NCBI GenBank assembly: GCA_037127255.1
Contig: JBANSL010000019.1
Coordinates: 12,919,001 to 12,983,000 of the forward strand
Length of the DNA stretch: 64,000 nt
Source of the DNA: Persicaria tinctoria
Lineage: Eukaryota; Streptophyta; Magnoliopsida; Caryophyllales; Polygonaceae
Reading direction: 5' to 3'
The notes under the pieces were generated by a model. That model had not been told where the DNA came from. It saw nothing but the letters and a program-made list of their open reading frames with translations, and did no database searches. A program made the position numbers and the translations under genes. Every line of letters starts with the position of its first letter. Position 1 is the stretch's first letter. Shown here piece by piece: positions 44,201 to 57,000 of this stretch.

Positions 44201-47200
44201 AGAAGCCAAATGAATATGCCATGTACAGTATGGTTTAGGGTTTAGGGTTAAGTCTTTAGGTCCAAGACTCTAAACCCTAAATCCTAAACCCTAAACCCTG
44301 AAATGTTAAGTACAGTAAATCGTTAAGAGTTGATTGCTGTAATCAAATGGAAAACCCTAGGACAAGGCCAACAAAAACCCTAAAGGGGATAATGAGAAGC
44401 CAAAAGACATGTGATAGATTGTTCTCCTTCATCATATGAATGGTTAAAACAGACATAGACGCTGTAACCACAGTTAAAAAAGGGACATAAACATTGTAAT
44501 CACAGGTAAAACTCATAGATGTTTTCAAAACTATTAAAATAGAGACATAAACAATGACATATGCATTGTCACCACTATGAAAACATGCCCATGGGCACTG
44601 TAACCAAAAGGAAGACCCTATGAGTATGGAAGAATAAACCCCAAAGTGACTAATGAGAAGCCAAACGAACATGTCATGTACAGTATGGTTTAGGGTTTAG
44701 GGTTAAGTCTTTAGGGTTTAGGGCCAAGACCCTAAACTCTAAATCCTAAACCCTAAACCCTAAAATTTTAAGTACAGTACATCGTTAAGAGATGATTGCT
44801 GTAATCGAATGGAAAACCCTAGGACAAGGCCAACAAAAACCCTAAAGGGGCTAATGAGAAGCCAAAAGACATGTGATGGATTGTTCTCCTTCATCATATG
44901 AATGGTTAAAACAGACATAGACGCTGTAACCACAGTTAAAAAAGGGACATAAACATTGTAATCACAGGTAAAACTCATAGATGTTTTCAAAACTATTAAA
45001 ATAGAGACATAAACAATGACATATGCATTGTCACCACTATGAAAACATGCCCATGTACACTGTAACCAAAAGGAAGACCCTATGAGTATGGAAGAATAAA
45101 CCCCAAAGGGGCTAATGAGAAGCCAAACGAACATGTCATGTACAGTATGTTTTAGGGTTTAGGGTTAAGTCTTTAAGGTTTAGGGCCAATGCCCTAAACC
45201 CTAAAATGTTTACATTACATCGTTAAGAGATGATTGCTGTAATCAAATGGAAAACCCTAGGACAAGGCCAACAAAAACCCTAATGGGGCTAATGAGAAGC
45301 CAAAAGACATGTGATGGATTGTTCTCCTTCATCATATGAATGGTTAAAACAGACATAGACGCTGTAACCACAGTTAAAAAAGGGACATAGACATTGTAAT
45401 CACAGGTAAAACTCATAGATGTTTTCAAAACTATTAAAATAGAGACATAAACAATGACATATGCACTGTCACCACTATGAAAACATGCCCATGGACACTG
45501 TAACCAAAAGGAAGACCCTATGAGTATGGAAGAAGAAACCCCAAAGGGGCTAATGAGAAGCCAAACGAACATGTCATGTACAGTATGGTTTAGGGTTTAG
45601 GGTTTAGTCTTTAATGTTTAGGGCCAATGCCCTAAACCCTAAAATGTTTACATTACATCGTTAAGAGATGATTGCTGTAATCAAATGGAAAACCCTAGGA
45701 CAAGGCCAACAAAAACCCTAAAGGGGCTAATGAGAAGCCAAAAGACATGTGATGGATTGTTCTCCTTCATCATATGAATGGTTAAAACAGACATAGACGC
45801 TGTATCCACGGTTAAAAATGGGACATAGACACTGTAATCACAGGTAAAACTCATAGACGTTTTCAAAACTATGAAAATAGAGACATAAACAATGACATAT
45901 GCACTGTCACCACTATGAAAACATGCCCATGTACACTGTAACCAAAAGGAAGACCCTATGAGTATGGAAGAATAAACTCCAAAGGGGCTAATGAGAAGCC
46001 AAACGAACATGTCATGTACAATATGGTTTAGGGTTTAGGGTTAAGTCTTTATGGTTTAGGGCCAAGACCCTAAACCCTAAACCCTAAAATGTTAAGTACA
46101 GTACATCGTTAAGAGATGATTGCTGTAATCAAATAGAAAACCCAAGGACAAGGCCAACAAAAACCCTAAAGGGGCTAATGAGAAGCCAAAAGACATGTGA
46201 TGGATTGTTCTCCTTCATAATATGAATGGTTAAAACAGACATAGACGCTGTAACCACAGTTAAAAATGGGACATAGACACTGTAATCACAGGTAAAACCC
46301 ATAGATGTTTTCAAAACTATTAAAATAGAGACATAAACAATGACATATGCACTGTCACCACTATGAAAACATGCCCATGTACACTGTAACCAAAAGGAAG
46401 ACCCTATGAGTATTGAAGAATAAACCCCAAAGGGGCTAATGAGAAGCCAAACGAACATGTCATGTACAATATGGTTTAGGGTTTAGGGTTAAGTCTTTAT
46501 GGTTTAGGGCCAAGACCCTAAACCCTAAATCCTAAACCCTAAACCCTAAAATGTTAAGTACAGTACATCGTTAACAGATGATTGCTGTAATCAAATGGAA
46601 AACCCTAGGACAAGGCCAACAAAAACCCTAAAGGGGATAATGAGAAGCCAAAAGACATGTGATGGATTATTCTCCTTCATCATATGAATGGTTAAAATAG
46701 ACATAGACGCTGTAACCACAGTTAAAAAAGGGACATAGAGATTGTAATCACAGGTAAAACTCATAGATGTTTTCAAAACTATTAAAATAGAGACATAAAC
46801 AATGACATATGCATTGTCACCACTATGAAAACATGCCCATGGACACTGTAACCAAAAGGAAGACCCTTTGAGTATGGAAGAATAAACCCAAAAGGGGCTA
46901 ATAAGAAGCCAAATGAATATGTCATGTACAGTATGGTTTAGGGTTTAGGGTTAAGTCTTTAGGGTTTAGGGCCAAGACTCTAAACCCTAAATCCTAAACC
47001 CTAAACCCTGAAATGTTAAGTAGAGTACATCGTTAAGAGATGATTGCTGTAATCAAATAGAAAACCCTAGGACAAGGCCAACAAAAACCCTAAAGGGGAT
47101 AATGAGAAGCCAAAAGACATGTGATGGATTGTTCTCCTTCATCATATGAATTGTTAAAACAGACATAGACGCTGTAACCACAGTTAAAAAAGGGACATAA

Positions 47201-50200
47201 ACATTGTAATCAGAGGTAAAACTCATAGATGTTTTCAAAACTATTAAAATAGCGACATAAACCATGACATATGCATTGTCACCACTATGAAAACATGCCC
47301 ATGGGCACTGTAACCAAAAGGAAGACCCTATGAGTATGGAAGAATAAACCCCAAAGGGGCTAATGAGAAGCCAAACGAACATGTCATGTACAGTATGGTT
47401 TAGGGTTTAGGGTTAAGTCTTTAGGGTTTAGGGCCAAGACCCTAAACTCTAAATCCTAAACCCTAAACCCTAAAATGTTAAGTACAGTACATCGTTAAGA
47501 GATGATTGCCGTAATCAAATGGAAAACCCTAGGACAAGGCCAACAAAAACCCTAAAGGGGCTAATGAGAAGCCAAAAGACATGTGATGGATTGTTCTCCT
47601 TCATCATATGAATGGTTAAAACAGACATAGACGCTGTAACCACAGTTAAAAAAGGGACATAGACATTGTAATCACATGTAAAACTCATAGATGTTTTCAA
47701 AACTATTAAAATAGAGACATAAACAATGACATATGCACTGTCACCACTTTGAAAACATGCCCATGGACACTGTAACCAAAAGGAAGACCCTATGAGTATG
47801 GAAGAATAAACCCCAAAGGGGCTAATGAGAAGCCAAACGAACATGTCATGTACAGTATGTTTTAGGGTTTAGGGTTAAGTCTTTAAGGTTTAGGGCCAAT
47901 GCCCTAAACCCTAAAATGTTTACATTACATCGTTAAGAGATGATTGCTGTAATCAAATGGAAAACCCTAGGACAAGGCCAACAAAAACCCTAAAGGGGCT
48001 AATGAGAAGCCAAAAGACATGTGATGGATTATTCTCCTTCATCATATGAATGGTTAAAACAGACATAGACGCTGTATCCACAGTGAAAAAAGGGACATAG
48101 ACATTGTAATCAGTGGTAAAACTCATAGATATTTTCAAAACTATTAAAATAGAGACATAAACAATGACATATGCATTGTCACCACTATGAAAAAATGCCC
48201 ATGGACACTGTAACCAAAAGGAAGACCCTTTGAGTATGGAAGAATAAACCCCAAAGGGGCTAATAAGAAGCCAAATGAATATGCCATGTACAGTATGGTT
48301 TAGGGTTTAGGGTTAAGTCTTTAGGTCCAAGACTCTAAACCCTAAATCCTAAACCCTAAACCCTGAAATGTTAAGTACAGTAAATCGTTAAGAGTTGATT
48401 GCTGTAATCAAATGGAAAACCCTAGGACAAGGCCAACAAAAACCCTAAAGGGGATAATGAGAAGCCAAAAGACATGTGATGGATTGTTCTCCTTCATCAT
48501 ATGAATGGTTAAAACAGACATAGACGCTGTAACCACAGTTAAAAAAGGGACATAAACATTGTAATCACAGGTAAAACTCATAGATGTTTTCAAAACTATT
48601 AAAATAGAGACATAAACAATGACATATGCATTGTCACCACTATGAAAACATGCCCATGGGCACTGTAACCAAAATGAAGACCCTATGAGTATGGAAGAAT
48701 AAACCCCAAAGTGACTAATGAGAAGCCAAACGAACATGTCATGTACAGTATGGTTTAGGGTTTAGGGTTAAGTCTTTAGGGTTTAGGGCCAAGACCCTAA
48801 ACTCTAAATCCTAAACCCTAAACCCTAAAATTTTAAGTACAGTACATCGTTAAGAGATGATTGCTGTAATCAAATGGAAAACCCTAGGACAAGGCCAACA
48901 AAAACCCTAAAGGGGCTAATGAGAAGCCAAAAGACATGTGATGGATTGTTCTCCTTCATCATATGAATGGTTAAAACAGACATAGACGCTGTAACCACAG
49001 TTAAAAAAGGGACATAGACATTGTAATCACAGGTAAAACTCATAGATGTTTTCAAAACTATTAAAATAGAGACATAAACAATGACATATGCACTGTCACC
49101 ACTATGAAAACATGCCCATGGACACTGTAACCAAAAGGAAGACCCTATGAGTATGGAAGAATAAACCCCAAAGGGGCTAATGAGAAGCCAAACGAACATG
49201 TCATGTACAGTATGTTTTAGGGTTTAGGGTTAAGTCTTTAAGGTTTAGGGCCAATGCCCTAAACCCTAAAATGTTTACATTACATCGTTAAGAGATGATT
49301 GCTGTAATCAAATGGAAAACCCTAGGACAAGGCCAACAAAAACCCTAATGGGGCTAATGAGAAGCCAAAAGACATGTGATGGATTGTTCTCCTTCATCAT
49401 ATGAATGGTTAAAACAGACATAGACGCTGTAACCACAGTTAAAAAAGGGACATAGACATTGTAATCACAGGTAAAACTCATAGATGTTTTCAAAACTATT
49501 AAAATAGAGACATAAACAATGACATATGCACTGTCACCACTATGAAAACATGCCCATGGACACTGTAACCAAAAGGAAGACCCTATGAGTATGGAAGAAG
49601 AAACCCCAAAGGGGCTAATGAGAAGCCAAACGAACATGTCATGTACAGTATGGTTTAGGGTTTAGGGTTTAGTCTTTAATGTTTAGGGCCAATGCCCTAA
49701 ACCCTAAAATGTTTACATTACATCGTTAAGAGATGATTGCTGTAATCAAATGGAAAACCCTAGGACAAGGCCAACAAAAACCCTAAAGGGGCTAATGAGA
49801 AGCCAAAAGACATGTGATGGATTGTTCTCCTTCATCATATGAATGGTTAAAACAGACATAGACGCTGTATCCACGGTTAAAAATGGGACATAGACACTGT
49901 AATCACAGGTAAAACTCATAGATGTTTTCAAAACTATGAAAATAGAGACATAAACAATGACATATGCACTGTCACCACTATGAAAACATGCCCATGTACA
50001 CTGTAACCAAAAGGAAGACCCTATGAGTATGGAAGAATAAACCCCAAAGGGGCTAATGAGAAGCCAAACGAACATGTCATGTACAATATGGTTTAGGGTT
50101 TAGGGTTAAGTCTTTATGGTTTAGGGCCAAGACCCTAAACCCTAAATCCTAAACCCTAAACCCTAAAATGTTAAGTACAGTACATCGTTAACAGACTATT

Positions 50201-53200
50201 GCTGTAATCAAATGGAAAACCCTAGGACAAGGCCAACAAAAACCCTAAAGGGGCTAATGAGAAGCCAAAAGACATGTGATGGATTATTCCTCTTCATCAT
50301 ATGAATGGTTAAAATAGACATAGACGCTGTAACCACAGTTAAAAAAGGGACATAGAGATTGTAATCACAAGTAAAACTCATAGATGTTTTCAAAACTATT
50401 AAAATAGAGACATAAACAATGACATATGCATTGTCACCACTATGAAAACATGCCCATGGACACTGTAACCAAAAGGAAGACCCTTTGAGTATGGAAGAAT
50501 AAACCCCAAAGGGGCTAATAAGAAGCCAAATGAATATGTCATGTACAGTATGGTTTAGGGTTTAGGGTTAAGTCTTTAGGGTTTAGGGCCAAGACTCTAA
50601 ACCCTAAATCCTAAACCCTAAACCCTGAAATGTTAAGTACAATACATCGTTAAGAGATGATTGCTGTAATCAAATGGAAAACCCTAGGACAAGGCCAACA
50701 AAAACCCTAAAGGGGATAATGAGAAGCCAAAAGATATGTGATGGATTGTTCTCCTTCATCATATGAATTGTTAAAACAGACATAGACGCTGTAACCACAG
50801 TTAAAAAAGGGACATAAACATTGTAATCACAGGTAAAACTCATAGATGTTTTCAAAAATATTAAAATAGAGACATAAACAATGACATATGCATTGTCACC
50901 ACTATGAAAACATGCCCATGGGCACTGTAACCAAAAGGAAGACCCTATGAGTATGGAAGAATAAACCCCAAAGGGGCTAATGAGAAGCCAAACGAACATG
51001 TCATGTACAATATGGTTTAGGGTTTAGGGTTAAGTCTTTAGGGTTTAGGGCCAAGACCCTAAACTCTAAATCCTAAACCCTAAACCCTAAAATGTTAAGT
51101 ACAGTACATCGTTAAGAGATGATTGCTGTAATCAAATGGAAAACCCTAGGACAAGGCCAACAAAAACCCTTAAGGGGCTAATGAGAAGCCAAAAGACATG
51201 TGATGGATTGTTCTCCTTCATCATATGAATGGTTAAAACAGACATAGACGCTGTAACCACAGTTAAAAAAGGGACATAGACATTGTAATCACAGGTAAAA
51301 CTCATAGATGTTTTCAAAACTATTAAAATAGAGACATAAACAATGACATATGCACTGTCACCACTATGAAAACATGCCCATGGACACTGTAACCAAAAGG
51401 AAGACCCTATGAGTATGGAAGAATAAACCCCAAAGGGGCTAATGAGAAGCCAAACGAACATGTCATGTACAGTATGTTTTAGGGTTTAGGGTTAAGTCTT
51501 TAAGGTTTAGGGCCAATGCCCTAAACCCTAAAATGTTTACATTACATCGTTAAGAGATGATTGCTGTAATCAAATGGAAAACCCTAGGACAAGGCCAACA
51601 AAAACCCTAATGGGGCTAATGAGAAGCCAAAAGACATGTGATGGATTGTTCTCCTTCATCATATGAATGGTTAAAACAGATATAGACGCTGTATCCACAG
51701 TTAAAAATGGGACATAGACACTGTAATCACAGGTAAAACTCATAGATGTTTACAAAACTATGAAAATAGAGACATAAACAATGACATATGCACTGTCACC
51801 ACTATGAAAACATGCCCATGTACACTGTAACCAAAAGGAAGACCCTATGAGTATGGAAGAATAAACCCCAAAGGGGCTAATGAGAAGCCAAACGAACATG
51901 TCATGTACAATATGGTTTAGGGTTTAGGGTTAAGTCTTTATGGTTTAGGGCCAAGACCCTAAACCCTAAATCCTAAACCCTAAACCCTAAAATGTTAAGT
52001 ACAGTACATCGTTAACAGATGATTGCTGTAATCAAATGGAAAACCCTAGGACAAGGCCAACAAAAACCCTAAAGGGGCTAATGAGAAGCCAAAAGACATG
52101 TGATGGATTATTCTCCTTCATCATATGAATGGTTAAAATAGACATAGACGCTGTAACCACAGTTAAAAAAGAGACATAGAGATTGTAATCACAGGTAAAA
52201 CTCATAGATGTTTTCAAAACTATTAAAATAGAGACATAAACAATGACATATGCATTGTCACCACTATGAAAACATTCCCATGGACACTGTAACCAAAAGG
52301 AAGACCCTTTGAGTATGGAAGAATAAACACCAAAGGGGCTAATGAGAAGCCAAACGAACATGTCATGTACAGTATGGTTTAGGGTTAAGTCTTTAGGGTT
52401 TAGAGCCAAGACCCTAAACCCTAAATCCTAAACCCTAAACACTGAAATGTTAAGTACAGTACATCGTTAAGAGATGATTGCTGTAATCAAATGGAAAACC
52501 CTAGGACAAGGCCAACAAAAACCCTAAAGGGGCTAATGAGAAGTCCAAAGACATGTGATGGATTGTTCTCCTTCATCATATGAATGGTTAAAACAGACAT
52601 AGACGATGTAACCACAGTTAAAAAAGGGACATAGACAATGTAATCATAGGTAAAACTCATAGATGTTTTCAAAACTATTAAAATAGAGACATAAACAATG
52701 ACATATGCACTGTCACCACTATGAAAACATGCCCATGGTCACTGTAACCAAAAGGAAGACCCTATGAGTATGGAAGAATAAACCCCAAAGGGGCTAATGA
52801 GAAGCCAAACGAACATGTCATGTACAATATGGCTTAGGGTTTAGGGTTAAGTCTTTAGGGTTTAGGGCCAATGCCCTAAACCCTAAATCCTAAACCCTAA
52901 ACCCTAAAATGTTAAGTACAATACATCGTTAAGAGATGATTGTTGTAATCAAATGGAAAAACCTAGGACAAGGCCAACAAAAACCCTAAAGGGGCTAATG
53001 AGAAGCCAAAAGACATGTGATGGACTATTCTCCTTCATCATATGAATGGTTAAAACAAACATAGACGTTGTAACCACAGTTTAAACAAGGACATAGACAC
53101 TGTCACCACTATGAACAAAGGGGAATAGACATAGTAATCACAGGTAAAACTCTTAGATGTTTTCAAAACTATTAAAATAGAGATATAAACAATGACATAT

Positions 53201-53697
53201 GCACTGTCACCAGTATGAAAACATGCCCATGGACACTGTAACCAAAAGGAAGACCCTATGAGTATGGAAGAATAAACTCCAAAGGGGCTAATGAGAAGCC
53301 AAACGAACATGTCATGTACAATATGGTTTAGGGTTTAGGGTTAAGTCTTAAAGGTTTAGGGCCAAGGCCCTAAACCCTAAACCCTAAAATGTTAAGTACA
53401 GTACATCGTTAAGAGATGATTGTTGTAATCAAATGGAAAACCCTAGGACAAGGCCAACAAAAACCCTAAAGGGGATAATGAGAAGCCAAAAGACGTGTGA
53501 TGGATTGTTCTCCTTCATCATATGAATGGTTAAAACAGACATAGACGTTGTAACCACAGTTAAAAAAAAGGGACATAGACACTGTAATCACATGTAAAAC
53601 TCATAGATGTTTTCAAAACTATTAAAATAGAGACATAAACAATGACATATGCACTGTCACCACTATGAAAACATGCCCATGGACACTGTAACTAAAC
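35240..53697. repeat. 18.5-kb satellite array inside the MULE: about 40 monomers of 431-463 bp with telomere-like blocks
   Basis: Most monomers are 462 bp; shorter variants are 438, 455 or 431 bp. Each holds, in order: GCTGTAATCAAATGG; CCCTAAAGGGGCTAATGAGAAGCC; TCCTTCATCATATGAATGG; four CTGTAACC/CTGTAATC/CTGTCACC-type motifs; a second AAAGGGGCTAATGAGAAGCC; and TTTAGGGTTTAGGG facing CCCTAAACCCTAAA about 20-30 bp away, which can form a hairpin. The twice-used GGGGCTAATGAGAAGCC suggests each monomer arose from an ancient dimer. Blocks of monomers are duplicated at 1.8, 3.6 and 4.1 kb. Reverse-strand frames of 109 codons recur in most copies because the sequence is conserved, and I do not call them genes. 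The array lies between the 3' ends of the two MULE genes. Confidence 0.95.
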
Positions 53698-54028
53698 GTG
53701 AAAACTTTGAGGATGACAACAAAAATAATAAAACCTTGCCTTTGAAGTGGAATTATATACTATTGTAACATATAATAGGGATAAAACAGTAAAAGATTCA
53801 AAGAAACATATAAATTACTAGAGCAGTAGCCTACAAATACATAATCTAAGTGTCACCAATGGCTGTCACCACGAGTTTTACAGCAACACAATACACAATA
53901 ACCTGTCACCAATTCAAGTGTTACCGTGGGCTATCACCACGACTGCTACAACAACAAAATATAGTCTAAACTGTCAACAAATACACTGTCACTACATAGT
54001 TCAACTAACACAAACCTAAATTTCATAA
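53698..54028. other. Spacer between the satellite and the Ulp1 gene end
   Basis: AT-rich, with several CTGTCACC and TGTCACCA motifs as in the satellite. It probably contains the 3' UTR of the Ulp1 gene on the minus strand. No gene. Confidence 0.5.
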
Positions 54029-57000
54029 CTAAACAAATGTCCACTGTTTCTTCATGAGATCATATGCAATCTTCTCACGATATGCATTAACATACTCATC
54101 ATTCAAAAGTTGAATATCACCACCAAAAACCAGAGACTCAATGTGCTTGATGACGTAGACACCACAACTACCTCTACATAAGAAGCAAAAAATAAACAAT
54201 AAGAGACAAAAGGTGGACAGATAAAATATCACAAAACAAAATACAACAAGATGGAAAACAGAAGAAGTTACCCGTCTTCATTTTGAGGCAAGTCATCTAC
54301 TCGGTCCATTTCGAAGGGAGTGCCATCCATCTTAGGAAAAAGACCAGTCTTACTCAATATAACAGCAAGCACTTCACACGTTTTAGCAAACTTCGAAAGC
54401 AGATCTTCATTTTTAATGAAATTACGCTGGGAATCATAAACAAGAATCATCTTGTCGTCCAACACAATTTCAACGGCTACCCAGTGCATGTTGTCAAGAT
54501 TGAAAGGAGCGTAAACCTTCTTAGCACCTTCCCAAGTCTTCCCATAATTGCCAGGATAAAGACCAAGGAAGTAATGGAAGAATTCGTCCGGAATGGCATC
54601 ACCAGTTTTAAAAAGATTAACATCACAATTCACAACCTTAGGGAAAAAAATGGTGTCTAAAACAACACTGGTGGGATTTAGATCAGGACAATCATGAAGA
54701 CGCTTTCTAAAATGATGAAGTGTTTTGTCTATGTATTGTGTAAGAAAATAGAACAAACACTAACTGTCACCAAACTGATGTTACCAAAATATAAGTTGTA
54801 ACAATACATATAAATATGAACTTACAATATCACGAAGCCATTTTGTCCTCCCCGATAATTCAGTGAAAAACACCTTGTTCATATCAACCTCACAGCCACT
54901 GACTTTTCCATCACACCTACAAAGTAAGATAACAAGTTAAATCAACATATTATAATAAGTGGCAGTACTACGAAGAAAATAAATCTCAAAACAAAAGTAG
55001 ATAATTACCCAAGATCTCTAAAATTGGTATAAAATTCAACACGCTCTTCCGAGCTGAGAATAGAATGTTTAGGTACTTTAGGAAGGCGAGGTTTCTTCGT
55101 TTTACAAGGATTGGTGTAAGGAGTATGGGCTGCAGGAGCAGATTTTAACGCCCTATAAGAACGCCTTAGCGGAACTTCAAGATCATCCTCACCATCTGAA
55201 GGAAGAGGGTAGGCAACATCAGTGATGTTATGAAATAGACTGCTTTTATCATCAATAACACCAGTTGCATCACCACTGTCAGCAAGCACATCCTCTTGGA
55301 CATCAGAACTGTATCCAAGTATGATGCCAATACCATGATCAACTGTTCCACCAACAGCTTCTTCAGGAGGAAGGCAACTACTATCATCATTCAAATTAGC
55401 TGTAACCACAACTTTGGGATCAACAGCACCACTGTCATCACATGCATCATTGGAGCAAGGAAGCACAAGGGTTGCAACAATACCACTGTCATCACCACAA
55501 TCAGTAGAGCAAGGGAGAACAGTAGTGGAAACAACACTGTCACCAGGAACCTCTTTGGAAACAACCATGTCCTCATTGATTGGATGTGAATCAAGCACTT
55601 GAGTAGGAGGACAAAAGCTAGCAGAAACAGTCTCATCTGACCCAATTACTTCAGTTGGGGCAACACTCAAATCAACAGTTTCATCAAACGAAGGAAGGAT
55701 TTCAGTAGGAGCAGCAGAAGAAGAATCAACAACCTTTTCAGTAATGGCTGCACTCGAATTGAGGATTCCTTCATTTGACGGAATAACTTCAGTAAGAGGG
55801 ATAAAACTGGTAACAGGCACATCTTGTGATACAAGGACTTCAGTAATACCAACAACACTGTCATCAATCTTGAGAGAAGTAGATGCAATGCCAGGAGAAG
55901 GGACACTACTGTCATCAATCTTGAGAGAAGGAGATGCAATGCCAGGAGAAGGGACAACACTGTCATCAATCTTCAGAGAAGGAGATGCAATGCCATGAGA
56001 AGGGACAACACTATCATCAAGTGTTTCCTTTGAACCCACAAGAGTGTCATCATCAATGCAAAAAACATCAGCATCTCCTGAAGTTGACTCCTTAGTTGAC
56101 TTAACAACAATATACTCCGGAGGAGATGGGGAATCATTGGAAGAATCAACTGCATCACCCTCATTGTCATCACCTTCAACCGACGGCTCAATTACATGCC
56201 CATGTTCAGTCTTCTGAGAGCAGGATTCAATAATCCCATCCACAATATCCTTCATAGTTTCATCCCATGCCTTACGTTCCCTTTTCAGAACAGCCTCACT
56301 GTCATCACTGGGGTGGTAGACACGTCCTTCAAGGTAAAACACTTTCTCCTCTAGGGTAAGAATCCTAGAAACACACTCTTGCAATTGAGCTTTAAAAGAT
56401 TCAAAGGATTTTTTAAATGAAGTAACAACTTCTTCAAAATGAGCTTTAGTAACAAACTCTTTTGCCAACCCAGGAAGATCATCACTCGTAGGAAGCTCAT
56501 CACCTGTGGGAGGGATAGATCTAGGGAGCTTAAACTTGAACCTCCTGGGCTTGTCACCATAATCTACACCTTTTTCACCACCCAATGCATCTACTTGAAC
56601 CTTGGCAGGAGACTCAGTCCTTGACGATTTCCGGGATGGAACCACCTTTGCCTTCTTCGTAACAGGATGATCTAGAGTAGAAGAACTTCTCAAAACCCTC
56701 TTCTTCTTGACAGACTCATCAACAGCAGAAGTGCGTGTCACCACCTTATCCTTCTTCACAGAAAGAAGACTGTCACCACTTTCCATTAACCTTGTAACCA
56801 ACCGCTTCCTAGGTTGGACAGGACTCTCAAAGTCAGAACTACCCTCTGTGATAACTCGTGGTGTCACCACCACCTTTTTCTTCAAAGGTGGGGCTCTAAC
56901 TATGTCCTTCTTCCTAGTAGGAACATTAGTATAAGGGATGACAGGTTCCCCACCACCATCAAAAAGACGGCCACCTGATTGCCTGATCAGATACGCTTGG

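Noticed and set aside
35649..53310. Dozens of 109-codon minus-strand ORFs as a multigene family
   Set aside because: They lie in a satellite with high copy-to-copy identity. Many copies break the frame, short monomer variants truncate it, and no known domain or codon bias is visible. Listed as a low-interest finding only.
35240..53697. CRISPR-like or true telomere array
   Set aside because: The units are about 460 bp long, without spacers, in a plant genome. The TTTAGGG blocks are short, degenerate and inverted within each monomer, so this is not a telomere end.
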